DNA of 64,000 bases, taken from positions 124,001 through 188,000 of the forward strand of contig NZ_JBBEYB010000007.1 of assembly GCF_037482285.1 (NCBI RefSeq). The letters are read 5' to 3'. The notes under the pieces were generated by a model. That model was not told the origin of the DNA, made no database searches, and worked only from the letters and a program-made list of their open reading frames with translations. The position numbers were made by a program, and so were the translations under genes. This document shows, one piece after another, positions 7,592 to 16,229 of the stretch. Within the stretch, counting starts at the first letter, position 1. Every line of letters starts with the position of its first letter. This DNA comes from Aquabacterium sp029268225. GTDB taxonomy: Bacteria; Pseudomonadota; Gammaproteobacteria; Burkholderiales; Burkholderiaceae_C.

Positions 7592-9280
7592 ATGAACGCT
7601 CGCCTTCAGGAATCCCGCGTCTCCCCTGCCCTGGTCACCCAGAAGGCAGTTCAGCGCCTGCCGCGCTGGGCATTGCTGCTGTTTTGCGCGGCCTACGTCA
7701 TCCCCGGCCTGTTCGGGCGCGACCCCTGGAAGAACGAAGACATCGCCTCCTTCGGGCACATGTGGAGTCTGGCCCTGGGGCAAGCATCATGGCTGCATCC
7801 CAATGTGGGCGGCGTGCTGCCCACCTCGGGCGGCGTGTTGCCCTACTGGCTGGGTGCGGCGTTCATCAACCTGCTGAGCCCCTGGGTTGACCCCGCTGTG
7901 GCAGCCCGCCTGCCCTTCGCCATGCTGCTGGCAGCCGTGCTGGCCTTGACTTGGTACACCACTTACCATCTCGCCCGCACGGATGCAGCCCAGCCCCTGC
8001 CCCTCGCCTTTGGTGGAGAAGCTGCACCGGCAGACTACGCCCGCGCTGTGGCAGACGGCGGCTTGCTCGCACTCATCGCCTCACTCGGCCTGCTGCAACT
8101 GGGTCATGAGACCACCCCAGAGTTACTGCAACTGACGGGCAGCACCCTCTTCCTGTTCAGCCTGGCAGTAGCCCAAGTTCATCCCGTCAAGGCCCGCTGG
8201 GCTGCCTTGCTGAGCCTGCCCGTGATGGCGGCCAGCGGGAGCCCTGCTGTCGCTGTGATGCTGGGTCTTGTCGGTGGCGCCATCTGCCTGCTGTCCCGAC
8301 AAGACGTGATGCGTCAGCATCTGCGCTGGGTCGCAGCATCCACCGTGTTCGCGCTGGTGCTGGCCACGGCCTTGTCGGCCATGAACCTGCCCGGCTGGTC
8401 GTGGCGCCTGGCTTGGCCTGATGGCCCCGGCGAGGTGCTGCGCCTGCTGGTCTGGTTCACCTGGCCAACGCTACCTTTGGCAGCACTCACCATCTGGCAC
8501 TGGCGCAGGCAGATCACGCACCGGCACATTGCCGTGCCGCTGTTCACCGCATTGGTCGGGCTGCTTGCCTCTCTGGCCATGAGTGCCAACGAACGTGCTC
8601 TGTTGGCCGTCTTGCCTTCTCTGGCGGTGCTCGCTGCATTTGCGCTGCCGATTTTGCAGCGTAGCCTGGGCTCTGCCCTTGACTGGTTTTCGGTCTTTTT
8701 CTTCACCATTTTTGCCAGCCTGATCTGGCTGGGTTATGTGGCGCTGCACACGGGCGCCCCTGCCCGTACGGCTGAGCGAATCACCAAACTCGTGCCCGGT
8801 ACCCAAGCCGATTTCTCTTGGCTGGCTTTGGTGGCTGCCGTCATCGGAACGGTGCTCTGGCTGGGATTGGTGCGCTGGCGTACCGCCCGGGTATCGCATG
8901 CGCTGTGGAAGAGTCTGGTGCTGCCCGCGGGGGGCGTGGCCTTGTGCTGGCTGCTGTTCATGACACTGTGGCTGCCCATCCTGGACCAGGCTCGCAGTTA
9001 CCGTTTCCTGATCGAGCGCATGCAGGCCGATGTGCCCGCTCATACCCTGGTGTGTGCGCCCAAGGCCTCTGTGGCCTTGTTGACCGGAATGGAGTATTTC
9101 GGTCAGTACCGCGTGGATGGCAGAGCGTCCACGACGGGTGATGGTTCAGACCACTGCGAGGCACTGGTCGTACAACTCCCCGGGCGGGCGAAGGCGCCTG
9201 ACATTGAGGGTTGGACTTTGTTGGTGCGCCACAATCAGCGCACTCGCAACTCTGAGCAAATCGCCATTTACCGGCGTTGA
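7592..9280 (+). CDS. GT39/ArnT-like integral membrane glycosyltransferase
   Basis: A 562-residue polytopic membrane protein with about ten or more hydrophobic segments. Near the N-terminus, after the first membrane helix, it has GLFGRDPWKNEDI. This matches the acidic first periplasmic loop (a GRDPWxxDE-type signature) of ArnT and related PMT-fold glycosyltransferases that use polyprenyl-linked sugars. The specific sugar and acceptor cannot be told. A TTG at 7577 would extend the frame by five codons; the ATG at 7592 is preferred though its ribosome site is weak. It stands alone between rpmE and the convergent phoR. Confidence 0.7.
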   Translation: MNARLQESRVSPALVTQKAVQRLPRWALLLFCAAYVIPGLFGRDPWKNEDIASFGHMWSLALGQASWLHPNVGGVLPTSGGVLPYWLGAAFINLLSPWVDPAVAARLPFAMLLAAVLALTWYTTYHLARTDAAQPLPLAFGGEAAPADYARAVADGGLLALIASLGLLQLGHETTPELLQLTGSTLFLFSLAVAQVHPVKARWAALLSLPVMAASGSPAVAVMLGLVGGAICLLSRQDVMRQHLRWVAASTVFALVLATALSAMNLPGWSWRLAWPDGPGEVLRLLVWFTWPTLPLAALTIWHWRRQITHRHIAVPLFTALVGLLASLAMSANERALLAVLPSLAVLAAFALPILQRSLGSALDWFSVFFFTIFASLIWLGYVALHTGAPARTAERITKLVPGTQADFSWLALVAAVIGTVLWLGLVRWRTARVSHALWKSLVLPAGGVALCWLLFMTLWLPILDQARSYRFLIERMQADVPAHTLVCAPKASVALLTGMEYFGQYRVDGRASTTGDGSDHCEALVVQLPGRAKAPDIEGWTLLVRHNQRTRNSEQIAIYRR

Positions 9281-9314
9281 GGTCAAGGGCAGCAACCGCT
9301 GCGCACAAGGCGCG

Positions 9315-10646
9315 TCACTTGAGACGCACCCGGACAGCAGGCAGCACAAGTGTGAAAGTCGAGCCTTTGCCCACCTCGCTCGTGACCTTCAGCTCACCGC
9401 CGTGACGCTGCACCACGTGCTTGACAATCGAGAGACCCAAGCCGGTACCACCGGTATTGCGAGAGCGACTGCTGTCCGCACGGTAAAAGCGCTCTGACAA
9501 TCGTGGCAAGTGCTCAGGAGCAATGCCCACGCCCCCATCCTTGACGCTGAACTCTGCACGCCCGTCAGGCAGCACACGCCAAAGAACATCGATGGGTTGC
9601 CCATCCGGCGTGTAGCGCACGGCATTGGACACGAGATTACCCATGGCACTCAGCCATTCGCTCTCTACTGCCGCGATCTCGCATGACTTGCCGTCCACAT
9701 TCATGCTCACTGTCACGGGATGACGCCCGCGAGACAAGCCCCGCACATCGTTGTCGATGCGCTGCATGAGGTCGTCCACGTTCAACCAGCGATCCGGCGC
9801 GGGGCGCGGACTCCCCTCGATCTGCGCCAGCGTCAAGAGGTCGGAAACCAGCGTTTGCATGCGCTCCGCCTGCTGCGACATCAAGCCAATGACACGCTGC
9901 CGCTCCACCTCGGTCAGCGGCAGGGAGCCCATCGTTTCAATGAAACCGCTCAGCACGGTCAACGGGGTTCGAATTTCGTGTGAGACGTTGGCCACAAAGT
10001 CACGACGCATGCGGTCAGCACGCTCACGCTCGGTGATGTCCTGAGACAGGATCAGCTTGAGCCCATCGCCATACTCTTTCACATGAATCTGCAGCCAGTT
10101 GTGAGCACCACTTGCCATCGGGCATTTGACGCCCTCACGGTAGTCACCAGCACTGAGGTACTGCACAAACGCAGGCTGACGAATCAGATTCGTCACCCGT
10201 TGCTGCAAATCACGCTGTGGATCCAGCCCAAAATGATTGGCAGCGCTGGCGCTGATCCACGTGATGTGCTCAGCGGCATCGAGGAGCATCACACCGTTGG
10301 GCGACACCTCGATGGCCGACAGAAAGTCCGCCAACCGCGCCCGTTCATTCTCAATGGCCTGCTCGCGCGACTGGAGTAAACGCTGCACGCGGTAGCCAAT
10401 CTCGCCCCAGATGCTGGAAATGGGCGGCGGCTCGGTATCGGGCGTGCGCAACCAGTCAAGGAGGGTCTGACCACGCCAGGTGTCGATTGCTGATTGAATG
10501 ATCAAGGCTGACGCGCAGCCTGTCAGTGCCAAGGTCACAGGGTACGCGGTGTACGTCCCCAGCAACCAGCCTCCAAATGTGCCGACGCTGGCATACCCCA
10601 CACGCGAGGTGATCCGGGCCAGCAACCACGATTGGTTAGAGTCCAC
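9315..10646 (-). CDS. phoR: Phosphate regulon sensor histidine kinase PhoR
   Basis: A 443-residue membrane sensor kinase that phosphorylates PhoB when phosphate is scarce. It has two short hydrophobic N-terminal segments (GTFGGWLLGTYTAYPVTLAL and following), a PAS-type domain (about residues 90-200), the H-box HEIRTPLTVLSGF, and N/G boxes NLVSNAVRYTP, DGGVGIAPEHLPRLSERFYR and GGTGLGLSIVKHV. It is the last gene of the pst-pho operon, 18 bases after phoB. As in other PhoR proteins there is no large periplasmic sensor, consistent with sensing through PhoU and the Pst transporter. Confidence 0.95.
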   Translation of the reverse strand: MDSNQSWLLARITSRVGYASVGTFGGWLLGTYTAYPVTLALTGCASALIIQSAIDTWRGQTLLDWLRTPDTEPPPISSIWGEIGYRVQRLLQSREQAIENERARLADFLSAIEVSPNGVMLLDAAEHITWISASAANHFGLDPQRDLQQRVTNLIRQPAFVQYLSAGDYREGVKCPMASGAHNWLQIHVKEYGDGLKLILSQDITERERADRMRRDFVANVSHEIRTPLTVLSGFIETMGSLPLTEVERQRVIGLMSQQAERMQTLVSDLLTLAQIEGSPRPAPDRWLNVDDLMQRIDNDVRGLSRGRHPVTVSMNVDGKSCEIAAVESEWLSAMGNLVSNAVRYTPDGQPIDVLWRVLPDGRAEFSVKDGGVGIAPEHLPRLSERFYRADSSRSRNTGGTGLGLSIVKHVVQRHGGELKVTSEVGKGSTFTLVLPAVRVRLK

Positions 10647-10664
10647 CGCTCGCCTTGAGTCAGA

Positions 10665-11366
10665 TCAGGCCGCAGCCTCGGTCAACTGCTGGGTGAGTCG
10701 GTAACCCGCCCCCCGCACCGTTTCGATCAACTGTGAGCGCTGCACGGGCGCCAGGGCTTCGCGCAAGCGCTTGACATGCACATCCACCGTGCGCTCTTCG
10801 ATGAACACATGGTCCCCCCACACACGGTCGAGCAACTGCGCACGACTGTGCACACGCTCAGGGTGTGTCATGAAGAAATGCAGAAGCTTGAACTCCGTGG
10901 GTCCGATCTTGACCTCCTGCTCGCCCCGTGAAACACGGCGGGTGGAAGGATCCAGGCGCAGTCCGGCAATCTCCACGGCAGAGTCCAGAGCCTGGGGTGC
11001 CTTGCGGCGCAAGACCGCACGCACCCGCGCCATCAGTTCATGCGGTGAGAACGGTTTGGTCAGGTAGTCGTCTGCACCGGCGTCGAGCCCAGCCACCTTA
11101 TCGGCCTCCTCGGCTCGTGCCGTCAGCATGATGATGGGGATGTCACGGGTGCGCGTGGCCCCGCGCCAACGCTTGGCCAGCGTCAGGCCCGATTGGCCCG
11201 GCAACATCCAGTCGAGCAAGACCAGGTCAGGCATGACCTTGTCGATCTGCGTCTGGGCATCCTCCCCGTTGTCGACCACCGTCACCTCGAATCCGGCATG
11301 ACGCAGGTTCAAGGCGATCAACTCTGCGATCGCCATTTCGTCTTCAACCACCAGCACACGGCTCAT
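10665..11366 (-). CDS. phoB: Phosphate regulon response regulator PhoB
   Basis: A 233-residue OmpR-family regulator. The receiver begins MSRVLVVEDEMAIAEL and carries the phosphoacceptor aspartate in LVLLDWMLPGQSG; the conserved lysine is in YLTKPFSPHEL. The C-terminal winged helix ends with HVFIEERTVDVHVKRLREAL. The start at 11366 is chosen over 11384 because AGGAG sits five bases upstream. It should bind the Pho box upstream of pstS and so control its own operon. Confidence 0.96.
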   Translation of the reverse strand: MSRVLVVEDEMAIAELIALNLRHAGFEVTVVDNGEDAQTQIDKVMPDLVLLDWMLPGQSGLTLAKRWRGATRTRDIPIIMLTARAEEADKVAGLDAGADDYLTKPFSPHELMARVRAVLRRKAPQALDSAVEIAGLRLDPSTRRVSRGEQEVKIGPTEFKLLHFFMTHPERVHSRAQLLDRVWGDHVFIEERTVDVHVKRLREALAPVQRSQLIETVRGAGYRLTQQLTEAAA

Positions 11367-11386
11367 GGGCAGCTCCTGAATCACAC

Positions 11387-12094
11387 TTACTTGATGATGG
11401 ACTCAACCGCCTCGGGCGTGTTGTGCCGCACGTCGGTACCCTTGACGATGTAGATGACCTGCTCAGCCAGATTCTTGGCATGGTCCCCCACGCGCTCGAT
11501 GGCCTTGGCCACAAAGACCAGGTCGATCGAGGCCGAAATCGTGCGCGGATCTTCCATCATGTAGGTGATCAACTTGCGCATCAGGCCATCGAACTCGGAG
11601 TCGATCTCGTTGTCGGCGCGGATGACCTCGATGGCGGTCTGGGTGTCCAGGCGTGCGAAAGCATCCAGGGCGCGGCGCAGAGAGGCGGTGGCCAACTCGG
11701 CCGCAAACTGCAGATCCCCAACCGGCAAGCGCAGGCGTGTGGACACGCCGGTATTGATCAGGCGCTGGACGGTGCGGGCCACGCGTGCGGCCTCGTCACC
11801 CACGCGCTCCAAATTACCAATGGTCTTGGAAATGGCGATCAGCAGACGCAGATCACGAGCGGTGGGCTGGCGGCGCGCAATGATGGTGGACAGGTCGGCA
11901 TCGATGTTGACTTCCATCTGGTTGACCAGTGTTTCCTGGGTCAACACGCGTGTGGCTTCCTCACCGTTGAACGAAGTCAACGCGGCAACGGCCTGCGCCA
12001 CCTGCGACTCCACCAGGCCGCCCATCTCCAGAACGCGGGTGGAAATGCTGCCCAGCTCCGAATCGAACTGGCTGGACATGTGCTTGTCGGTCAT
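11387..12094 (-). CDS. phoU: Phosphate transport regulatory protein PhoU
   Basis: A 235-residue all-helical cytoplasmic protein made of two PhoU repeats. It links Pst transporter state to PhoR and so keeps the Pho regulon off in high phosphate. Recognisable segments include the N-terminal FDSELGSISTRVLEMGGLVE and the metal-binding-type ERVGDEAARVARTV and ERVGDHAKNLAEQVIYI motifs, one in each repeat. The ATG at 12094 follows AAGGAG. It lies between pstB and phoB. Confidence 0.96.
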   Translation of the reverse strand: MTDKHMSSQFDSELGSISTRVLEMGGLVESQVAQAVAALTSFNGEEATRVLTQETLVNQMEVNIDADLSTIIARRQPTARDLRLLIAISKTIGNLERVGDEAARVARTVQRLINTGVSTRLRLPVGDLQFAAELATASLRRALDAFARLDTQTAIEVIRADNEIDSEFDGLMRKLITYMMEDPRTISASIDLVFVAKAIERVGDHAKNLAEQVIYIVKGTDVRHNTPEAVESIIK

Positions 12095-12142
12095 GAGGCA
12101 ACTCCTTCAATGTTGGTTGTTGTGGGTGCTGGGGCTGCGTCA

Positions 12143-12928
12143 TCAGCCGAAACGGCCAGTGATGTAATCCTCGGTCTCATTGCGCTTGGGCTTCATGAAG
12201 ATGTCGGTGGTCGGCCCCACCTCGATCAGCTCGCCCAGATACATGTAGGCGGTGTAGTCCGAGCAACGAGCAGCCTGCTGCATGTTGTGGGTCACGATCA
12301 GCACGGTGTAGTCGTTCTTGAGCTCATGGATCAGCTCTTCGATCTTGCCGGTCGAAATCGGGTCCAGCGCCGAGCAAGGCTCGTCGAGCAGCAGCACCTC
12401 GGGCTTGATCGCAATGCCACGGGCAATGCACAGACGCTGCTGCTGACCACCCGACAGGCCCGAGCCGCTCTGGTTGAGTTTGTCCTTGACTTCGTTCCAG
12501 AGCGCGGCCTTCTTCAGGGCCCACTCCACGCGCTCGTCCATCTCGGTGCGCGACAGGTTCTCGAAGAGACGCACGCCATAGGCGATGTTCTCGTAAATCG
12601 ACATCGGGAACGGTGTCGGCTTCTGGAACACCATGCCCACGCGGGCACGGATCAGGGCCACGTCTTCCTTGCTCTTGAGGATGTTCTCCCCGTCGAGCAG
12701 GATCTCGCCCTCGGCGCGCTGCTCCGGGTACAACTCGAACATGCGGTTGAAGGTGCGCAGCAGCGTGGACTTGCCACAACCCGAGGGGCCGATGAAGGCC
12801 GTCACCTTGTTTTCAGGCAAGGTCAGGTTGATGTTCTTGAGGGCGTGGAACTTGCCGTAGTAAAAGTTCAGGTTGTTGACGGCCAGCTTGATGCGCTCCG
12901 TCTGTGCAGTGTTTACCTTGGTATCCAT
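12143..12928 (-). CDS. pstB: Phosphate ABC transporter ATP-binding protein PstB
   Basis: A 261-residue ATPase of the PstSCAB phosphate importer. It shows Walker A GPSGCGKSTLL, the PstB signature SGGQQQRLCIARGIA, Walker B VLLLDEPCSALDP and the switch histidine in VTHNMQQA. The start at 12928 (MDTKVN) follows GGAG by nine bases; two upstream ATGs at 12946 and 12943 have no better site. The C-terminus ETEDYITGRFG is the family end. Confidence 0.96.
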   Translation of the reverse strand: MDTKVNTAQTERIKLAVNNLNFYYGKFHALKNINLTLPENKVTAFIGPSGCGKSTLLRTFNRMFELYPEQRAEGEILLDGENILKSKEDVALIRARVGMVFQKPTPFPMSIYENIAYGVRLFENLSRTEMDERVEWALKKAALWNEVKDKLNQSGSGLSGGQQQRLCIARGIAIKPEVLLLDEPCSALDPISTGKIEELIHELKNDYTVLIVTHNMQQAARCSDYTAYMYLGELIEVGPTTDIFMKPKRNETEDYITGRFG

Positions 12929-12964
12929 GGTCTGGAACTCCATCAAATCAGGGGGCCAGGCGCA

Positions 12965-13822
12965 TCAGCGCTGACGGAAAAGGACGCGGGCGATGATGTT
13001 GAGGGCCAGCACACCCAGGGTGATCAGGAACACGCCTGCCCACGCCAGTTTCTGCCAGTTCTCGTACGGGCTCATCGCAAACTTGAAGATCGTCACCGGC
13101 AGGCTGGCCATCGGTGCCGACATGTCGGCCGACCAGAACTGGTTGGACAGCGCGGTGAACAACAGCGGTGCCGTTTCACCGGCAATGCGCGCCACCGCCA
13201 GCAACACCCCGGTCACCACACCGGCGCGGGCCGACTTCAAGGTGATCGTCAAAATGACGCGCCACTTCGGCGTGCCCAAGGCGTAGGCGGCTTCACGCAG
13301 GGCCTGCGGCACCAGCGTCAGCATGTTCTCGGTGGTGCGGATCACCACCGGCACCACGATCAGCGCCAGGGCCAGCACACCGGCCCAAGCCGAGAACGAT
13401 TGCATGCGGGTTACGACCACCGAATAGATGAACAAGCCCACCACGATCGACGGTGCCGACAGCAGGATGTCGTTGATGAAACGGGTGATGCTGCCCAGGG
13501 CACCCCGCTGACCGTATTCGGCCAGATAGATGCCCGACATGACCCCCACCGGCGTGCCGATCAAGGTGGCCAGCCCCACCATCAGCAGCGAACCCATGAT
13601 GGCATTGGCCAAGCCGCCTTCGTCGCCTGGGGCCGGGGTCATTTCGGTCAGGATGCTCCAGCTGAGGCCGCCGACACCCAGGCGAATCGTTTCGGCCAGG
13701 ATCCATATCAGCCAGACCAGACCAAAGGCCATGGCCGCCAAGGACAACGTCAAGGCCAGCAAGTTCACCATCTTGCGTGACTTGTAGCGCTGCATGCGCA
13801 AGGCTTTCATCTCTGCACTCAT
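12965..13822 (-). CDS. pstA: Phosphate ABC transporter permease PstA
   Basis: A 285-residue inner-membrane permease with about six hydrophobic segments and the EAA-type cytoplasmic loop (ALREAAYALGTPKWRVILTITLKSA, seen in part). It forms the channel with PstC. The start overlaps the pstC stop by four bases (ATGA arrangement), indicating translational coupling. Confidence 0.95.
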   Translation of the reverse strand: MSAEMKALRMQRYKSRKMVNLLALTLSLAAMAFGLVWLIWILAETIRLGVGGLSWSILTEMTPAPGDEGGLANAIMGSLLMVGLATLIGTPVGVMSGIYLAEYGQRGALGSITRFINDILLSAPSIVVGLFIYSVVVTRMQSFSAWAGVLALALIVVPVVIRTTENMLTLVPQALREAAYALGTPKWRVILTITLKSARAGVVTGVLLAVARIAGETAPLLFTALSNQFWSADMSAPMASLPVTIFKFAMSPYENWQKLAWAGVFLITLGVLALNIIARVLFRQR

Positions 13823-14847
13823 GCTGCAGCTCCTTCGTTACGCTTGAGACGGGACAGCAAAATCCGCGAGAACGCCAGCACCACGAAGGTGATGAAGAAC
13901 AGGACCAATCCCAGATAGATCAGCGAAGCCTGGTGCAGGCCTTCGTTGGCTTCGGCAAACTCGTTGGCCAGCGCCGAGGTGATGCTGTTGGCCGCTTCGA
14001 ACAAAGACAGCGAATCCAGCTGGTTCATGTTCCCGATCACGAAGGTCACAGCCATCGTTTCACCCAGGGCACGGCCCAGCCCCAGCATGATGCCGCCCAC
14101 CACACCGGTCTTGGTGTAGGGCAGCACCACCTTGGAGACCACCTCCCAGGTGGTCGAACCCAGGCCGTAGGCTGACTCCTTGAGCAGCGGCGGCGTCACC
14201 TCGAACACGTCTCGCATCACCGAAGCGATGAAGGGGATGATCATGATGGCCAGGATGATGCCGGCCGACAAAATGCCGATGCCAACAGGTGGGCCGGAGA
14301 AAAACGCGCCCAGATAAGGAATGCCATCCGTCCACGACTGCAGCGGCTGCTGCACGTAGGTGGCGAGAATCGGGCCAAACACCAGCAGGCCCCACATGCC
14401 GTACACGATGGAAGGCACAGCCGCCAGCAACTCCACCGCGATGCCCAGCGGGCGCTTGAGCCAGTTGGGCGAGAGTTCGGTCAGGAACATCGCGATGCCG
14501 AAGCTCACAGGCACCGCAATCAGCAAGGCGATGAACGAAGTCATCAAGGTGCCGTAGATCATCACCAGGCCGCCGTAGGAATCCTGCACCGGATCCCAGT
14601 CAGAGCGCCACAGGAAGCTCAGTCCATATTCCTTGATGGCCGGCCAGGCGCCAATGATCAAGGACACCATGATGCCCAACAGCAGGGACAGGGTGATCAA
14701 GGCAGCCAATCGGGCCAGATTGGCGAACAAGGCATCGGCCCAGGGCGCGCTGATACGGCGTTGAGGAGGAGTGGTCATGGGTTCACGCTTGGCTCTCTGG
14801 AAGGCCGGGGCGCCAGGAAGTCTGTCAGCAGGAAGAATGGCAGTCAT
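13819..14847 (-). CDS. pstC: Phosphate ABC transporter permease PstC
   Basis: A 342-residue inner-membrane permease. After a hydrophilic N-terminal 30 residues come six hydrophobic segments; the coupling loop is LLKESAYGLGSTTWEV. It pairs with PstA. It follows pstS by 104 bases that contain an intercistronic hairpin, and its stop overlaps the pstA start. Confidence 0.95.
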   Translation of the reverse strand: MTAILPADRLPGAPAFQRAKREPMTTPPQRRISAPWADALFANLARLAALITLSLLLGIMVSLIIGAWPAIKEYGLSFLWRSDWDPVQDSYGGLVMIYGTLMTSFIALLIAVPVSFGIAMFLTELSPNWLKRPLGIAVELLAAVPSIVYGMWGLLVFGPILATYVQQPLQSWTDGIPYLGAFFSGPPVGIGILSAGIILAIMIIPFIASVMRDVFEVTPPLLKESAYGLGSTTWEVVSKVVLPYTKTGVVGGIMLGLGRALGETMAVTFVIGNMNQLDSLSLFEAANSITSALANEFAEANEGLHQASLIYLGLVLFFITFVVLAFSRILLSRLKRNEGAAA

Positions 14848-14901
14848 CGACGGCCTCCGTAGAGAGAATCAATCGGCATGGGTGAGCGACGTACGACAAG
14901 A

Positions 14902-14931
14902 GGCCGATCACCCCATCCCAGGTGACCGGCC
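14902..14931 (-). other. Intercistronic hairpin between pstS and pstC
   Basis: GGCCGATCACC (14902-14912) faces GGTGACCGGCC (14921-14931) across an 8-base loop, with one mismatch in 11 pairs and no thymine tract. Such structures often protect the 3' end of a highly expressed first cistron; that role is inferred here. Confidence 0.55.
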
Positions 14932-14951
14932 AGAACTGCATGTGCAGTGAT

Positions 14952-15986
14952 TTACTTATAAGAAACCGGCTTGCCGGAGGCGTCCTTGATCTGAGCCCAC
15001 GACTTGCGCACGATGTCCTTCACCGAAGCGGGCAGCGGCACGTAGTCCAGCTCGGCAGCAGTCTTGTCACCGGCGTTGTAAGCCCAGTCGAAGAACTTCA
15101 GGGCGCCGCCAGCTTGCTGGGGCTTATCAGCCGACTTGTGCATCAGGATGAAGGTGGCGCTGCTCATCGGCCAGGCATCCTTGCCAGGCTGGTTGGTCAG
15201 CACCTGGTAGAACGACTTGTTCCAGTCAGCACCGGCGGCCGAAGCCTTGAACGCCGAATCATCCGGCTGCACGAAGGCGCCCGACACGTTCTTCATCGCA
15301 ACGTGAGCCAGCTTGTTGGTCTTCGCGTAGGCGTATTCGACGTAACCAATCGAGTTAGGCAGGCGACCCACGAAAGCCGACACGCCTTCGTTGCCCTTGC
15401 CACCGGCACCGGTGGGCCACTTCACGGCAGCACCTTCGCCGACGGTTTGCTTCCACTCGGCGTTGACCTTGGACAGGTAGTTGGTGAACACGAAGGTCGT
15501 GCCCGAGCCGTCAGCACGGCGCACCGGTGCGATGGCAGCGTCCGGCAGCTTGACGCCGGGGTTCAGCGCGACGATGGCGGGGTCGTTCCACTTGGCGATC
15601 TTGCCCAGGTAGATGTTGCCCAGCACTTCGCCGGTCAGCTTCAGTTCACCGGGCTTCACACCCTGGATGTTGACCACCGGCACCACGCCACCGATCACGG
15701 TGGGGAACTGCATCAGGCCTTCCTTGGCCAGCTCTTCGTCCGTCAGGGGCATGTCAGATGCGCCGAAGTCCACGGTCTTGGCCTTGATCTGACGAATGCC
15801 AGCACCCGAACCCACCGACTGGTAGTTGATGCGCACGCCGGTAGCCGTGTTGTAGGCAGCGGCCCACTTGGCATAGACGGGGGCGGGGAAGCTGGCGCCA
15901 GCGCCAGTCACGTCATTGGCCATCACGCCAAAAGAAGCCACGGTCAGTGCCACAGCAGCGGCAGTGCGAATCAGTTTGAAGCTCAT
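14952..15986 (-). CDS. pstS: Periplasmic phosphate-binding protein PstS
   Basis: A 344-residue substrate-binding protein of the Pst importer. The signal peptide is MSFKLIRTAAAVALTVASFG with cleavage probably at VMA-ND. The mature protein begins with the phosphate-loop sequence TGAGASFPAPVYAKW, followed by YQSVGSGAGIRQI and later RADGSGTTFVFTNYLS, all characteristic of PstS. It is first in the operon and has the Pho box upstream. Confidence 0.97.
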   Translation of the reverse strand: MSFKLIRTAAAVALTVASFGVMANDVTGAGASFPAPVYAKWAAAYNTATGVRINYQSVGSGAGIRQIKAKTVDFGASDMPLTDEELAKEGLMQFPTVIGGVVPVVNIQGVKPGELKLTGEVLGNIYLGKIAKWNDPAIVALNPGVKLPDAAIAPVRRADGSGTTFVFTNYLSKVNAEWKQTVGEGAAVKWPTGAGGKGNEGVSAFVGRLPNSIGYVEYAYAKTNKLAHVAMKNVSGAFVQPDDSAFKASAAGADWNKSFYQVLTNQPGKDAWPMSSATFILMHKSADKPQQAGGALKFFDWAYNAGDKTAAELDYVPLPASVKDIVRKSWAQIKDASGKPVSYK

Positions 15987-16044
15987 GTGTACGCCTTTCC
16001 TGTCTTGAGACAGTTGAATTTCGACAGTGGCAACTTTAAGCAGG

Positions 16045-16066
16045 CAATATGACGTGTCTGTGACAG
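16045..16066 (-). promoter_or_regulatory. Pho box upstream of pstS
   Basis: On the minus strand two 11-base units lie in tandem: CTGTCAC plus AGAC, then ACGTCAT plus ATTG, against the known consensus CTGTCAT with a four-base spacer. A weak -10 (TTAAAG) follows about five bases later. The match and its place before pstS support PhoB control of the whole pst-pho operon. Confidence 0.75.
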
Positions 16067-16178
16067 AAAAGGCGGCGTTGTCACAAAGCGCCGCAGGCCG
16101 CCATCGCCCAGGCAGCTGGGCGATTTGTCATATTTCAGACGCCACATTGTCATGCGCCATCCGGCGCCCGTCCAGACA

Positions 16179-16210
16179 CAAAAAAGCCGGCTGCTCCATG
16201 AGGCCGGCTT
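16179..16210 (-). terminator. glmM terminator
   Basis: Arms at 16184-16191 and 16203-16210 (AAGCCGGC and its complement) enclose an 11-base loop; on the minus strand the stem is followed by a thymine run. It lies 20 bases after the glmM stop and separates glmM from the pst operon. Confidence 0.85.
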
Positions 16211-16229
16211 GTTGTGAACAGCGTGCTCG

